A stretch of DNA of 64,000 bases from Pedobacter jejuensis. Lineage in GTDB: Bacteria > Bacteroidota > Bacteroidia > Sphingobacteriales > Sphingobacteriaceae. The notes below the pieces were generated by a model. The model was given only the letters and a program-made list of their open reading frames with translations, had not been told where the DNA came from and did not search any database. This document shows positions 9,262 through 18,374 of this stretch, one piece after another; the first letter of the stretch is position 1; each line of letters starts with the position of its first letter. The stretch is from NCBI RefSeq assembly GCF_003725795.1, contig NZ_RBEE01000004.1, positions 62,001-126,000 of the forward strand. The letters are read 5' to 3'. A program made the translations under genes and the position numbers.

Positions 9262-9310
9262 TAAAATGCCATACTAATCTTTTCTAATTAAAGCTTGGTA
9301 TGGCATTTTA
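9262..9310. terminator. Bidirectional intrinsic terminator
   Basis: A perfect 13-bp inverted repeat (TAAAATGCCATAC, 9262-9274, and its complement, 9298-9310) lies between the convergent aldo/keto reductase and hybrid kinase genes. A/T tracts on both arms let it work in both directions. Confidence 0.85.
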
Positions 9311-9324
9311 AAAACCCTTACATT

Positions 9325-12300
9325 TTAATTTGCTTCCTCATCGGGAAATTCTTTTTTAAGCTCTTCTACAACTCTAGAAATTATTGTTTCCGTGTCTTTC
9401 AAAGCGGTTGGTAATGAAGGGTTTTCTAATCTTTCACGTCCAGTACTTTCAATATCTCTAATGATTTTTTGAAGGGAAACAATGTTTAGATTATCAATGT
9501 TGGATTTGAGTTTGTGTGCTATCGCTCCCATTTGCTCCAAATCGTTTTCATGGTAAGCATCAATCATTTCTTTAACTGTTATCGGCGTTTGCTCGCAAAA
9601 CATATCAACCATTTTTTTAACAAATGCCTCTCTGCCTTTGCTAATTGCCCTTAATCCAGATAAATCATAAAGATCTTCTTCTTGTAGTGATTGTTCCATA
9701 TCCGATTCTTCTTGAATTTCTTCCTCTGTGACAATCCACTTATCAATAGTTTTTAGAAACTCTTCTTCATTAATTGGTTTTGTAATGTAATCATTCATAC
9801 CGCAGGCAATGCATTTTTCGCGTTCGCCTTTTATGGCCGATGCCGTTAATGCAATAATAGGAATGGTACTACCCGTTTTCCGAATCTTCCTGGTGGTTTC
9901 ATATCCGTTCATTATAGGCATTTGAATATCCATCAAAATAACATCAAAATTCTCTTTTGATATCATATCTAAAGCTATTTCCCCATTTTCTGCAACCATT
10001 ACGGTAGCACCATAATCCAACAGAAGAATTGATGCAACAAGGCGGTTCAAGTCATTATCATCGGTAACAAGCACCTTCCTACCAACCAAAAAATCTTCAC
10101 TAAATTCGGTTTCTGCTTTTTCAGGCATATCTTCAGTTGCCCCTTTTTGAAACTCTATAATAAAGGAGATTGTAGAACCGAAACCTTTTTTGCTTTCAAC
10201 AAAAATTTCACCACCCATTTGCTCTACCAATTCCTTACAAATGCTCATTCCTAAACCTGTACCACCATATTTGCGACTAACAGATTCATATTCCTGACTA
10301 AATTTTTCAAAAAGGTGTTTAACAAAAGATTCTTCCATCCCGATGCCTGTATCTACTACAGAAAAATGAATGACCTGAGAATTTGGCTTATCTGTTATAA
10401 CCTTACAAATCAAATCAACAGAACCTTTCTCAGTAAACTTTACGGCATTAGTCATCAGGTTTAATAAAATCTGATTTAAACGGTAAGGATCGCCAATTAA
10501 AACCTTGTTGATATTTCCATCGAAATAGAAATTATTAAGATCCAAACCTTTCTCTTCCCCTTTATGGGTAATTACCTGCATTGCATTTTGCAACACATCA
10601 ATAAGATTAAAGCCAATATTTTCTAAACTTAATTTACCCGCATCAATTTTTGATAAATCAAGCACATCGTTAATAATAACAAGCAGATTTTTTGAAGCCG
10701 TATGAATGGTTTCTAAATAAAATTCTTGCTGTGGCTCTAAATTGGTTTTGGCAAGTTGGCTGGCCATGCTCATAATCGCGTTCATTGGCGTTCTGATTTC
10801 ATGACTCATATTGGCCAGAAAAATTTCCTTAGAATATGCAGATTGTTCTGCTTCTATCCTAGCTTCGACAAGGTCTGTTTCCTGAATTTTCTGATCTGTA
10901 ATATCTAAGTGAATGCCTATAGAACCAACAAGTTCTGCTTTATCATTATAACGTGGGGCACCACTAATTAACCACCATTTTTTATTGCCTTTTTTATCTT
11001 TGGTTTCAACCTCATAGGCATCACCGAGTCCTTTTTCCCTATTTCTCCATTTTTCTCGTTCCGCTTCCGAACTATCTTCTGCAAGAAATAATTTATCTGT
11101 AAACTTACCAATAAGCTCTGGCATGGTGTATCCACTCATGTAACAAAAGCTATTGTTTGCGTAGGTTATTTTGCCTTCGTTATCTACCTCGAGCAAGCCC
11201 AGCTTCATATTGGCTAAAATGCTACGGTATTTTTCTTCATTTATTCGTAAAGATTCTTCAATGGCTTTGCGCTCTGTAATATCAGACATGAAACCTGTAA
11301 ACACCTTGGCGTTATTTTGGTCGGTGTAAGAATAAGAAGAATGCATGGCATACCATCTGGTACTTAAGCCTGGAATGATAATTTCAGTTTCATCATAGAA
11401 TGGCTCTAATGTAGTCATGCTATGTTCTTGCTTTTGGCTTATTCTTTCCTGATCTTCAGGTGATATGTATTTCTGAAACCAGAATTCATCAGGTGTGATA
11501 CCGAAAACACGTTTAATAGCCGGACTTATATATCTTAAACCGTCTGTTCCATCTTCTCTATATTCGTACTCATAAATTACACCAGGAATATTTTCTGAAA
11601 GCGATTTAAATTGCCTAACTCTTTGCTCTAATTCCTGTTCGGTGCGTTTAATTGGTGTTATATCAGTGTGGGTACCAACAACTCTTAAAGGTCTGTTTTG
11701 CTCATCTTTTTCGATGACAACACCACGATCTAAAATCCATTTTACATCACCATTTTTGTGTATTATCCGGTATTCTTCATTGTGAGAATCTATAGCACCT
11801 CGTCTGTATGCTTTAAAGTTTTTTAGCAATAAATGAAAATCATCTTTATGTACATTATCCCACCAGTTTAATTCCATTCTTTCCAGTTCATCCTCCTCGT
11901 AACCCCAAAATTCGTTATTCGTTTTAGAGAAGAAAGTTCTGCCAGTAACAAAATCGTGTTCCCAAACGTTTCCTATTTTTTCTAAAGCAACTCTAAATCT
12001 GTTTTCAGAATCCTTTAACTCTTCTTGAGCTTCTTTCTCGCTTGTAATATCTTCTATTAGAGCAAAAAACCCAGTTACATCACCTTTGCTATTGTGTATC
12101 GGCTGACCTTTAATGCGGCCCCAATATGGAACGCCAGATTTGGAGTAATTGTAAATATCTGCACTAAAAGATTGCCCGTTTTGTACCTGTTTGTTTAAAT
12201 AATCTAAAGTTTGTTGATTGGTTTTAGAACCATGGAGCAAATGTTCGGGTTTTCTTCCGATAGCTTCATCAAAGGAATAACCTGTCATGGTTGTAAAACT

Positions 12301-12780
12301 TTGATTTACCCAGGTAATGATGTCTTTACTATCGGTAATGATAACAGTATTGGTGTTAACCTCAGCAATTTGAGATAAAATAAGTAATTGTTCTTGCTGA
12401 GCTCTGCTAGAGACTGGTTTTACAGGTGTTTCAATTTTTACAGCATCAACTATTTCTTTACCAGCAAATAAAATCAGATTTTCATCATCAAAGAATTCGA
12501 AATAACCATCGATATACTTTGTCAAATCAGATTTTAATAAAATTTTTGCTCGGCCTGTACCAATAAATTTTAATAAATCGGTATTAATCACCTCATCTTC
12601 AAAATTTTCGATTACAAAATTTTCTTTGAAATGCTTGTTGTTCACATCTATATTTAACTGTCCGAAACCAGAGCCGCTAGCATCGACAGTTAAATCGCTA
12701 TTAATTAATATGTAAAATGGTAGTAAACGGTTTAGTTGATTTTTGTTAAATAAAAACAAAGATTTGCCCATATTTTTCAA
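9325..12780 (-). CDS. Cytosolic multi-PAS hybrid histidine kinase with receiver and HPt
   Basis: 1151 residues without evident membrane segments. Order: an N-terminal ~110-residue domain (NQLNRLLPFYILINSDLTV) that resembles the PAS-like domain associated with heme-NO-binding kinases; four PAS/PAC units (~140-255, 260-385, 390-515, 520-645); HisKA with [13 protein letters not shown] (His ~659); HATPase with DTGIGMEE and GGTGLGMSICKEL; a receiver (~905-1025) with VTDDND and Asp ~949 in VILMDIQMPIMNG; and an HPt domain with His ~1087 in IAHKLKSN. The chain therefore carries a full intramolecular phosphorelay up to HPt, but no output domain. The single receiver protein encoded divergently at 13494 is a plausible partner, by position only. 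Confidence 0.92.
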   Translation of the reverse strand: MKNMGKSLFLFNKNQLNRLLPFYILINSDLTVDASGSGFGQLNIDVNNKHFKENFVIENFEDEVINTDLLKFIGTGRAKILLKSDLTKYIDGYFEFFDDENLILFAGKEIVDAVKIETPVKPVSSRAQQEQLLILSQIAEVNTNTVIITDSKDIITWVNQSFTTMTGYSFDEAIGRKPEHLLHGSKTNQQTLDYLNKQVQNGQSFSADIYNYSKSGVPYWGRIKGQPIHNSKGDVTGFFALIEDITSEKEAQEELKDSENRFRVALEKIGNVWEHDFVTGRTFFSKTNNEFWGYEEDELERMELNWWDNVHKDDFHLLLKNFKAYRRGAIDSHNEEYRIIHKNGDVKWILDRGVVIEKDEQNRPLRVVGTHTDITPIKRTEQELEQRVRQFKSLSENIPGVIYEYEYREDGTDGLRYISPAIKRVFGITPDEFWFQKYISPEDQERISQKQEHSMTTLEPFYDETEIIIPGLSTRWYAMHSSYSYTDQNNAKVFTGFMSDITERKAIEESLRINEEKYRSILANMKLGLLEVDNEGKITYANNSFCYMSGYTMPELIGKFTDKLFLAEDSSEAEREKWRNREKGLGDAYEVETKDKKGNKKWWLISGAPRYNDKAELVGSIGIHLDITDQKIQETDLVEARIEAEQSAYSKEIFLANMSHEIRTPMNAIMSMASQLAKTNLEPQQEFYLETIHTASKNLLVIINDVLDLSKIDAGKLSLENIGFNLIDVLQNAMQVITHKGEEKGLDLNNFYFDGNINKVLIGDPYRLNQILLNLMTNAVKFTEKGSVDLICKVITDKPNSQVIHFSVVDTGIGMEESFVKHLFEKFSQEYESVSRKYGGTGLGMSICKELVEQMGGEIFVESKKGFGSTISFIIEFQKGATEDMPEKAETEFSEDFLVGRKVLVTDDNDLNRLVASILLLDYGATVMVAENGEIALDMISKENFDVILMDIQMPIMNGYETTRKIRKTGSTIPIIALTASAIKGEREKCIACGMNDYITKPINEEEFLKTIDKWIVTEEEIQEESDMEQSLQEEDLYDLSGLRAISKGREAFVKKMVDMFCEQTPITVKEMIDAYHENDLEQMGAIAHKLKSNIDNLNIVSLQKIIRDIESTGRERLENPSLPTALKDTETIISRVVEELKKEFPDEEAN

Positions 12781-13493
12781 TAATATTTAGTTTTTGAAGT
12801 TTTTACGCCCCAAAGAGAGGTTAATAGTTAGTGGATGATTATTGCTTAAAAAAAACAAGCTATTTTAGTTCTTACAAAAAACAAATGCTTAATGAAGCGA
12901 ACTAAAAATTAAAGATATGTGATTAATTTTTAATATTATAAATAGCTGATTTTATTTGTACTTAACACATAAAATGAATTTAATGTTTTTGGCACTTCGT
13001 CAAAAAAAAATAGGGTAAAGCGCTGAAATATGACTTATTTCGCTAACAAATATTGTTTTCATCAAATTAAAAAAAAAAATAGCATTATTTTACTTAAAAG
13101 GAGTTTGTAATTAGCCTGCTTTTCTCTATAATTGCAGAAATATAATCATCCTATTTATTTCATTACAAGTATTCTGCACAGTCTTTTATATTATTATTTG
13201 ACTAGTTTGGCATACTTTATGAACGATACGGTTTTTTATTAAAGCCCAACAACTAAAATGAAACCTATTTTCGTCCCGACTATTAGCTTACAGTTTAAAA
13301 AATCTCGGCAGCTTTCAGGCAGTGTTTATCAGCAAGTGCCTAAAGGGCTTAAGTTATGTTTCGAAATTTAAGTACATAAATTATTGATTTATAAATTACT
13401 ATCCCTTAAACTCTAATCAATATTTTTGACTAAAAAACCCGAAGTTGCGTTTTTACGTTAGTAGAACGCATAGTTTAAACCACATCCCAAAAA
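12781..13493. other. 713-bp non-coding divergent region
   Basis: A very AT-rich stretch between the multi-PAS kinase (minus) and the receiver gene (plus). It should hold both promoters. TATTTTTG at 13421-13428 is a -7-like box for the receiver gene. It contains poly-A runs and one 37-codon ATG frame (13258-13371) that I do not trust as a gene. No RNA gene recognised. Confidence 0.6.
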
Positions 13494-13898
13494 ATGAATT
13501 TATCAGGTACAAGGACAATAAAAATCTTAATCGTTGAGGATGACGTTTTTATGCAGGCTATACTCGAAGAAATTTTATGCGCTACATATACGGTAGAAAT
13601 GAGATCAAACGGATTGGATGCTTTAAGTTACCTCCAGAACGGAAACATTCCGGATGTTGTTATTGCAGATTTAAATACACCAAAACTTAATGGCTTAGAA
13701 TTAATAGAACAAGTAAAAGTTAGCGATTTTTTTAATTCCATTCCTATTATCATTCTTTCTGGCGAGGAAAGTTCCGATAAAAGAATAAAATGTTTGGATG
13801 CCGGTGCTGATGATTTTATTGTTAAACCTTTTAACCCAGCCGAATTAGAAGCTAGGATTAGAGTAGTATTAAGAAGAATGGGTAAATTGACTACTTAA
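13494..13898 (+). CDS. Single-domain response regulator (receiver only)
   Basis: 134 residues, just one receiver domain. Acidic pair at 16-17 (VEDDVF), phospho-acceptor Asp59 in VVIADLNTPKLNG, conserved Ser in ILSGEESSD and Lys in IVKPFNPAEL are all present, so it should be phosphorylated. It has no output domain. Its stop lies 2 nt before the next gene, a sugar transferase that itself begins with a receiver-like domain. The two are almost certainly one operon and may act together in controlling surface polysaccharide synthesis. The likely phosphodonor is the divergent multi-PAS kinase or another hybrid kinase. Confidence 0.92.
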   Translation: MNLSGTRTIKILIVEDDVFMQAILEEILCATYTVEMRSNGLDALSYLQNGNIPDVVIADLNTPKLNGLELIEQVKVSDFFNSIPIIILSGEESSDKRIKCLDAGADDFIVKPFNPAELEARIRVVLRRMGKLTT

Positions 13899-13900
13899 CG

Positions 13901-15100
13901 ATGAGTGAAAATATTTACGCTACTCAAGGTGCACCAACAATTGCGTTGGTTGGTTTCGAAAATGCTTTCTCAGAAATGTTTGCAGAATGCAACTTCAATA
14001 ATAAAGAAGTGGTACATTTTGAAAACGGAATGAAAATGGTATCTGCTTGGTCAGATCATAATATAAATATCGTTGCCATCATATCATATAGCGAAATTAT
14101 GGCTCCGGCAGGTTTAGCTTTAATAGAAACGCTTAAAAAAAGAGCGCTTCCGGCTGTACCCTTCTTTTTAGTTGTAAATTACTTTAATCCTAATTTAAGA
14201 AAACTAGCTTTGACGGCAGGAATATCTGATGTATTTAGAATTCCATTAAAAGCTAAGCGGATTGAAAAACGTGTTAATTTTTTAATTGATAACTGGAATT
14301 TATTAAAAGACAACATCATACCAAAAGTACCGCCAATAAAAAACATAGGTTTTGCAAAAAGAACTTTTGATGTGTTTTTTGCTGGTTTAGCACTTTTCTT
14401 TTTATCTCCTTTGTTTTTAATCATTTACATAATGATTAAAATGGAATCTAAAGGTCCTGTGTTTTATTATTCTCTAAGAGCTGGAACGGGTTTTAAGGTT
14501 TTTAAGTTTTATAAATTTAGATCGATGTTTGTAAATGCCGACCAACGCATTAAAGATTTAAAACATTTAAATCAATACGATATCGATGCAGGAGTTAAGG
14601 ATACAACAGAAAAAATAAGAGAAACGCATTGTAGCCAATGTGCTGCAGAGGGCAAGTGTCAATATCCACTTTACGCAGATAACATCCAATGGTGCGAAAA
14701 AGATTTTAAAGATTCTAAAATGGCAAGTTCTGGTTCGGCATTTTTTAAAATAAAGAACGACCCAAGAATTACCAAAGTTGGCAACTTTATACGAAACACA
14801 AGTATCGATGAATTACCTCAATTGTGGAACGTTATAATTGGTGATATGAGCATTGTGGGTAATCGCCCACTGCCGCTTTATGAGGCTGAGAAACTAACAA
14901 CCGATAAGTATGTACTTCGTTTTGCTGCACCAGCCGGCATAACAGGTTTATGGCAGGTTGAAAAACGCGGTAAAGGCGATATGAGTGAAGATGAACGATT
15001 AATGCTCGACAATACTTATGCTAAAAACCAAAGCTTTGTTAACGACATTAAATTGATATTGAAAACAATTCCTGCATTGTTGCAAAAAGAAAATGTTTAA
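13901..15100 (+). CDS. Degenerate receiver fused to a polyprenyl-phosphate sugar-1-phosphate transferase
   Basis: 399 residues. Residues ~12-130 fold-match a receiver domain in spacing, but the phospho-acceptor position reads IVAIISYSEIM: no Asp, so it is probably a non-phosphorylated binding module. Residues ~150-395 are a bacterial sugar transferase of the WcaJ/PglC class: a hydrophobic segment at ~156-178, KFYKFRSMF (203-211), KIKNDPRITKVGNFIR (283-298), SIDELPQLWNV (301-311) and GDMSIVGNRP (314-323). It would move a sugar phosphate from a nucleotide sugar to undecaprenyl phosphate, the first step of exopolysaccharide or glycan repeat synthesis. A four-cysteine insert (244, 247, 253, 265) lies between two catalytic motifs and may bind metal. 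No other polysaccharide genes adjoin it. Confidence 0.88.
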   Translation: MSENIYATQGAPTIALVGFENAFSEMFAECNFNNKEVVHFENGMKMVSAWSDHNINIVAIISYSEIMAPAGLALIETLKKRALPAVPFFLVVNYFNPNLRKLALTAGISDVFRIPLKAKRIEKRVNFLIDNWNLLKDNIIPKVPPIKNIGFAKRTFDVFFAGLALFFLSPLFLIIYIMIKMESKGPVFYYSLRAGTGFKVFKFYKFRSMFVNADQRIKDLKHLNQYDIDAGVKDTTEKIRETHCSQCAAEGKCQYPLYADNIQWCEKDFKDSKMASSGSAFFKIKNDPRITKVGNFIRNTSIDELPQLWNVIIGDMSIVGNRPLPLYEAEKLTTDKYVLRFAAPAGITGLWQVEKRGKGDMSEDERLMLDNTYAKNQSFVNDIKLILKTIPALLQKENV

Positions 15101-15185
15101 CAGAATTTTTCTTAAAAACTCCAGACATTCCCTTTCTGTATCCTTCATTAAAAAGTATTTCTTTTTTTAAATTTTGATAAGTAAT

Positions 15186-15298
15186 TCTTTTGGGGCCGAC
15201 TAATTAATATGGAATGTCATCCTAATCCTTTTTAAAGACTTATAAAAAACTTCCTTTTATAAGCGTTTCGAAAAGCTCAACGCGACAAGCCCCAAAGA
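15186..15298 (+). ncRNA. Candidate structured RNA upstream of the DUF1080 gene
   Basis: The 339-bp gap 15101-15439 holds nested inverted repeats. An outer stem pairs TCTTTTGGGGC (15186-15196) with GCCCCAAAGA (15289-15298), with one bulged T. Inside it are two hairpins: CTTATAAAA/TTTTATAAG (15239-15263) and GCGTT/AACGC (15263-15283). Together they could form a three-way junction. I recognise no known riboswitch or RNA family. It may equally be a terminator complex behind the sugar transferase gene. Confidence 0.3.
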
Positions 15299-15439
15299 CC
15301 AATTGATTTATTAGACAGTCTCTTCCTAACTATTGAGAATATATGACTAAAACGATTTGTAACAGTCTTAACGCAATTTATTAGAAACAAATAAATATTG
15401 AAACTATTTATTACTTTCGAAATAAAAAACTAAAAACCA

Positions 15440-16159
15440 ATGAAAAGAGCATTACTAGTTTTCACAATATTTGTTATGTTTTGCAGCGTAAGCATGGCAC
15501 AAATGCCAAATACTTTAACCAAAAAAGAAATAAAAAAAGGTTGGAAACTTTTGTTTGACGGAAAGACAACCAAAGGCTGGCACACTTATTTAAGAGATAC
15601 AGTTGGTTCTAAATGGACCGTTCAAGATGGTGCAATTGTATTTGATCCGTCTAAACCAAGAAATGGTGGTGGTGATCTAGTGACTAACGAATCGTACGAA
15701 AATTATGAGTTGAATCTGGAGTGGAAAATATCCAAAGGCGGTAATAGCGGTATTATTTTCGATATCCAGGAAGACCCTAAATACCGTGCTACCTATTTAA
15801 CCGGACCTGAAATGCAGGTTTTAGATAATATCAATGCAGATGATAATAAGAAACAGAATCATCTTGCTGGTTGCTTGTACGATATGTCGGGCGATGCAAC
15901 AGTTTCTAAACCAAAACCAGTTGGCGAATGGAACATGGTTAGGTTAATTCAAAACAAAGGACACTTAACGTTCTACCTAAACGGAACAAAAACCTTCGAT
16001 GGCCAAATTGGTAGTGAAGAATGGAATAAATTGGTAGAAGGAAGCAAATTTAAAGATAAAGCCTTTGCAGATTTTGCCAAAGTTGCAAAAGGCAAAATTG
16101 CATTACAAGAGCATCCTGGTTCGAGCCAATGGAGAAATATTAAAATAAGACAACTTTAG
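15440..16159 (+). CDS. Secreted DUF1080 (3-keto-disaccharide hydrolase family) protein
   Basis: 239 residues with a signal peptide (~1-20, ending SVSMAQ). The rest is one DUF1080 domain: GWKLLFDGKTTKGWHTY near the start, NYELNLEWKISKGGNSGI in the middle and IALQEHPGSSQWRNIKIRQ at the end. The fold is a concanavalin-like beta-sandwich. Some members have been shown to hydrolyse 3-keto-glycosides and the Pfam family now carries that name; the substrate here is unknown. It is monocistronic, preceded by a structured non-coding region and followed by a strong terminator. Probably periplasmic. Confidence 0.88.
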   Translation: MKRALLVFTIFVMFCSVSMAQMPNTLTKKEIKKGWKLLFDGKTTKGWHTYLRDTVGSKWTVQDGAIVFDPSKPRNGGGDLVTNESYENYELNLEWKISKGGNSGIIFDIQEDPKYRATYLTGPEMQVLDNINADDNKKQNHLAGCLYDMSGDATVSKPKPVGEWNMVRLIQNKGHLTFYLNGTKTFDGQIGSEEWNKLVEGSKFKDKAFADFAKVAKGKIALQEHPGSSQWRNIKIRQL

Positions 16160-16199
16160 GCGGTTGACAATTTATTGGCCTGAAAAATTAACCCATAAA

Positions 16200-16236
16200 A
16201 AAAACTGGTTTGCAATGCAAACCAGTTTTTTTATTT
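16200..16236. terminator. Intrinsic terminator shared by DUF1080 and tatA genes
   Basis: A near-perfect palindrome (AAAACTGGTTTGCA and its complement around a single A) is flanked by A runs on the left and T runs on the right. It sits between convergent genes and can serve both. Confidence 0.85.
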
Positions 16237-16263
16237 TATAATGTTAAGATATTGAAACAGATA

Positions 16264-16467
16264 TTATATTGTAGAAGCCGGTTTAGCTTCTTTTTTAACA
16301 TCTTGTTCATCAATACCGTCTTGTCCGTTTTTAAATTCTTTTATACCTTTTCCTAATCCTTTCATCAATTCAGGAATTTTCTTACCACCGAAAAGCAAAA
16401 GTACACCTACGGCTATCAAAATCATTTCAGGGCCTCCTAGCAGGGCGGCGATTGTAGTATTTAACAT
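16264..16467 (-). CDS. tatA: Sec-independent protein translocase subunit TatA/TatE
   Basis: 67 residues. One N-terminal membrane helix (EMILIAVGVLLLFGGKKIPEL) is followed by the hinge and amphipathic helix LMKGLGKGIKEFKNG and a short charged tail. This is the standard TatA layout and the FGGKKIPEL hinge is diagnostic. It would form the pore-lining oligomer that moves folded proteins across the inner membrane together with TatC, which is not in this window. It is a lone gene, separated from neighbours by a terminator downstream and by repeats upstream. Confidence 0.93.
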   Translation of the reverse strand: MLNTTIAALLGGPEMILIAVGVLLLFGGKKIPELMKGLGKGIKEFKNGQDGIDEQDVKKEAKPASTI

Positions 16468-18233
16468 ATCTAAGTATTTATATAATTAAACATACGCATA
16501 AAATTGATGATTGGTTCTTAATAAAAAAATTAAATTAATTATTATCCGGAGTTCGATTCTAAAACTTAATATTTTGCTATTTTATCATCGTATTGCCTGC
16601 ACGAAACGTCTTGCTGAATTTATTTTAGCATCTTTCCTGCACAAAAGACCCTGAAATAAATTCAGGGTGACGTTAACTAAGAAAAGCAGCTTTACTAATG
16701 CTGATCTCTTCCTTGCACATTGCTATTTGCGCCATGTATCCACCACTGATACGAGTGAGGGTTTTACATTAATATTCTTATCTTTTTTATATGCCAATAT
16801 CCAAAAATTGCTATAGTTTAAGCTTTATTTTTTTGAAAATTATCGTTAGCATTTCATTGGGAGTTGCAGCCCCGCTAACCGCTTTAGCCCTCATAGAAAA
16901 ATTCGGGGCTGCCGCTTTTATCGGGTTCAAAAACAAAGGGAAGGTTTTCTTCGGTTAGTTTTTTCTCGCAAGCTTATATGTTCTTAAATTTATTATATGG
17001 TAAAGAATTACCAGGCTAACTTTGTGTTCTCTGTAAATTCTGATCTTTCCTTGCACATTGCTATCTGCACCACTTATCCCCCTCTGGAGAGCGTGAGGGT
17101 TTTATATTAAGATTCTTATCTTTTTTTACATGCCAATAGCTAAAAGTTGCTATAATTTAGGCTTTATTTTTTATGGAAATTATCGTTAGTATTTCATCGG
17201 GGGTTGCAGCCCCGCTAACCGCTTTAGCCCTCATAGAAAAATTCGGGGCTGCCGCTTTTATCGGGTTTAAAAACAAAGGGAAGGTTTTCTTCGGTTAGTT
17301 TTTTTGGGCAAGCTTATATGTTCTTAAATGTCTAATATGGTAAAGAATGATCTGGCTAACTTTGTGTTCTCTGTGGATTCTGATCTTTTCTTGCACATCG
17401 CTATCTGCACCACTTATCCCCCTCTGGAGGGGGCAAGGGGGAGGATTTTATATTAAAATGAGTTCAATTCTTAAACTAAATAAGCTTGCTGTTTTATCGC
17501 GGTATTGCTTGTATGAAACGTGTTGCTCAATTTATTTTAGCATCTTTATTGCAAAAGACCCTGAAGTAAATTCAGGGTGACGTTAACTAAGAAAAGCAGC
17601 TTTAATAATGCTGGTCTCTTCCTTGCACATTACTATCTGCACCATGTATCCCCTCTGAAGAGCGTGACAGTTTTACATTAAGATTCTTATCTTTTTTACA
17701 TGCCAATATCTAAAAGTTGCTATAATTTAAGCTTTATTTTTTTGGAAATTATCGTTAGCATTTCATTGGGGGTTGCAGCCCCGCTAACCGCTTTAGCCCT
17801 CATAGAAAAATTCGGGGCTGCCGCTTTTATCAGGTTTAAAAACAAAGGGAAGGTTTTCTTCGGTTAGTTTTTTTGGGCAAGCTTATATGTTCTTAAATGT
17901 CTTATATGGTAAAGAATGATCTGGCTAACTTTGTGTTCTCTGTGGATTCTGATCTTTTCTTGCACATCGCTATCTGCACCATGTATCACCCTCTGGAGAG
18001 GGCAAGGGGGAGGATTTTATATTAAAATGAGTTCATTTCTTAAACTTAATAAGCTTGCTGTTTTATCGCAGTATCGCTTATATGAAACGTCTTGCAAAAT
18101 TTATTTTAGCATCTTTCCCGCACAAAAGACCTTGAAATAAATTCAGGTGACGTTAACTAAAAAAAAGCTGCTAATTGATAATTTGAAGGATAGTTGAATC
18201 ATCAACATCTCGTTATTAATGAAGGGAAATCAA
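16468..18233. repeat. Compound repeat region with a ~569-bp tandem duplication
   Basis: No gene seen. Two repeat families alternate. (1) A ~140-bp double-palindrome repeat at 16551-16690, 17461-17600 and 18030-18170; each has a TGCTGAA..TTCAGCA-like hairpin and an ACCCTGAA..TTCAGGGT hairpin. (2) A ~300-bp element with the inverted repeat GCAGCCCCG / CGGGGCTGC at ~16865-16912, ~17204-17253 and ~17775-17821. The segment from ~17041 recurs from ~17610 at a period of about 569 bp, so short reading frames at 17347 and 17916 are copies of each other and not genes. Family 1 recurs at 42158-42300 and, inverted, at 56304-57426. Confidence 0.85.
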
Positions 18234-18355
18234 AAAAGGTTGTATCAACAATCTAAACTTACTAAGCTAAGCTTAATAAGGAATGTAAAATTAATTACAA
18301 ATCACTCAACAAGCTTAATGAGGCAAGTTTATAAATCGCTGTGATACAACCTTTT
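18234..18355 (-). ncRNA. Long inverted repeat with internal pairing: terminator-like structured RNA or small mobile repeat
   Basis: A perfect 14-bp inverted repeat (AAAAGGTTGTATCA, 18234-18247, and its complement, 18342-18355) encloses 94 nt. Inside are a further pairing TAAACTT/AAGTTTA and two direct copies of AAGCTTAAT(A/G)AGG. On the minus strand it starts ~20 nt after the dehydrogenase stop and ends in six T residues, so it may be a long 3' structure that ends that transcript. Confidence 0.4.
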
Positions 18356-18374
18356 GTTTGAATACAAAAAATTA

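Noticed and set aside
13258..13371. 37-codon ATG frame in the 713-bp gap
   Set aside because: No recognisable protein pattern and no ribosome-binding feature. Length is within chance expectation for this region.
17347..18140. Two similar ~75-codon frames (17347-17580 and 17916-18140)
   Set aside because: They are copies of one another only because the underlying non-coding repeat is duplicated at 569 bp. They contain the palindromic repeat itself and have no family resemblance.
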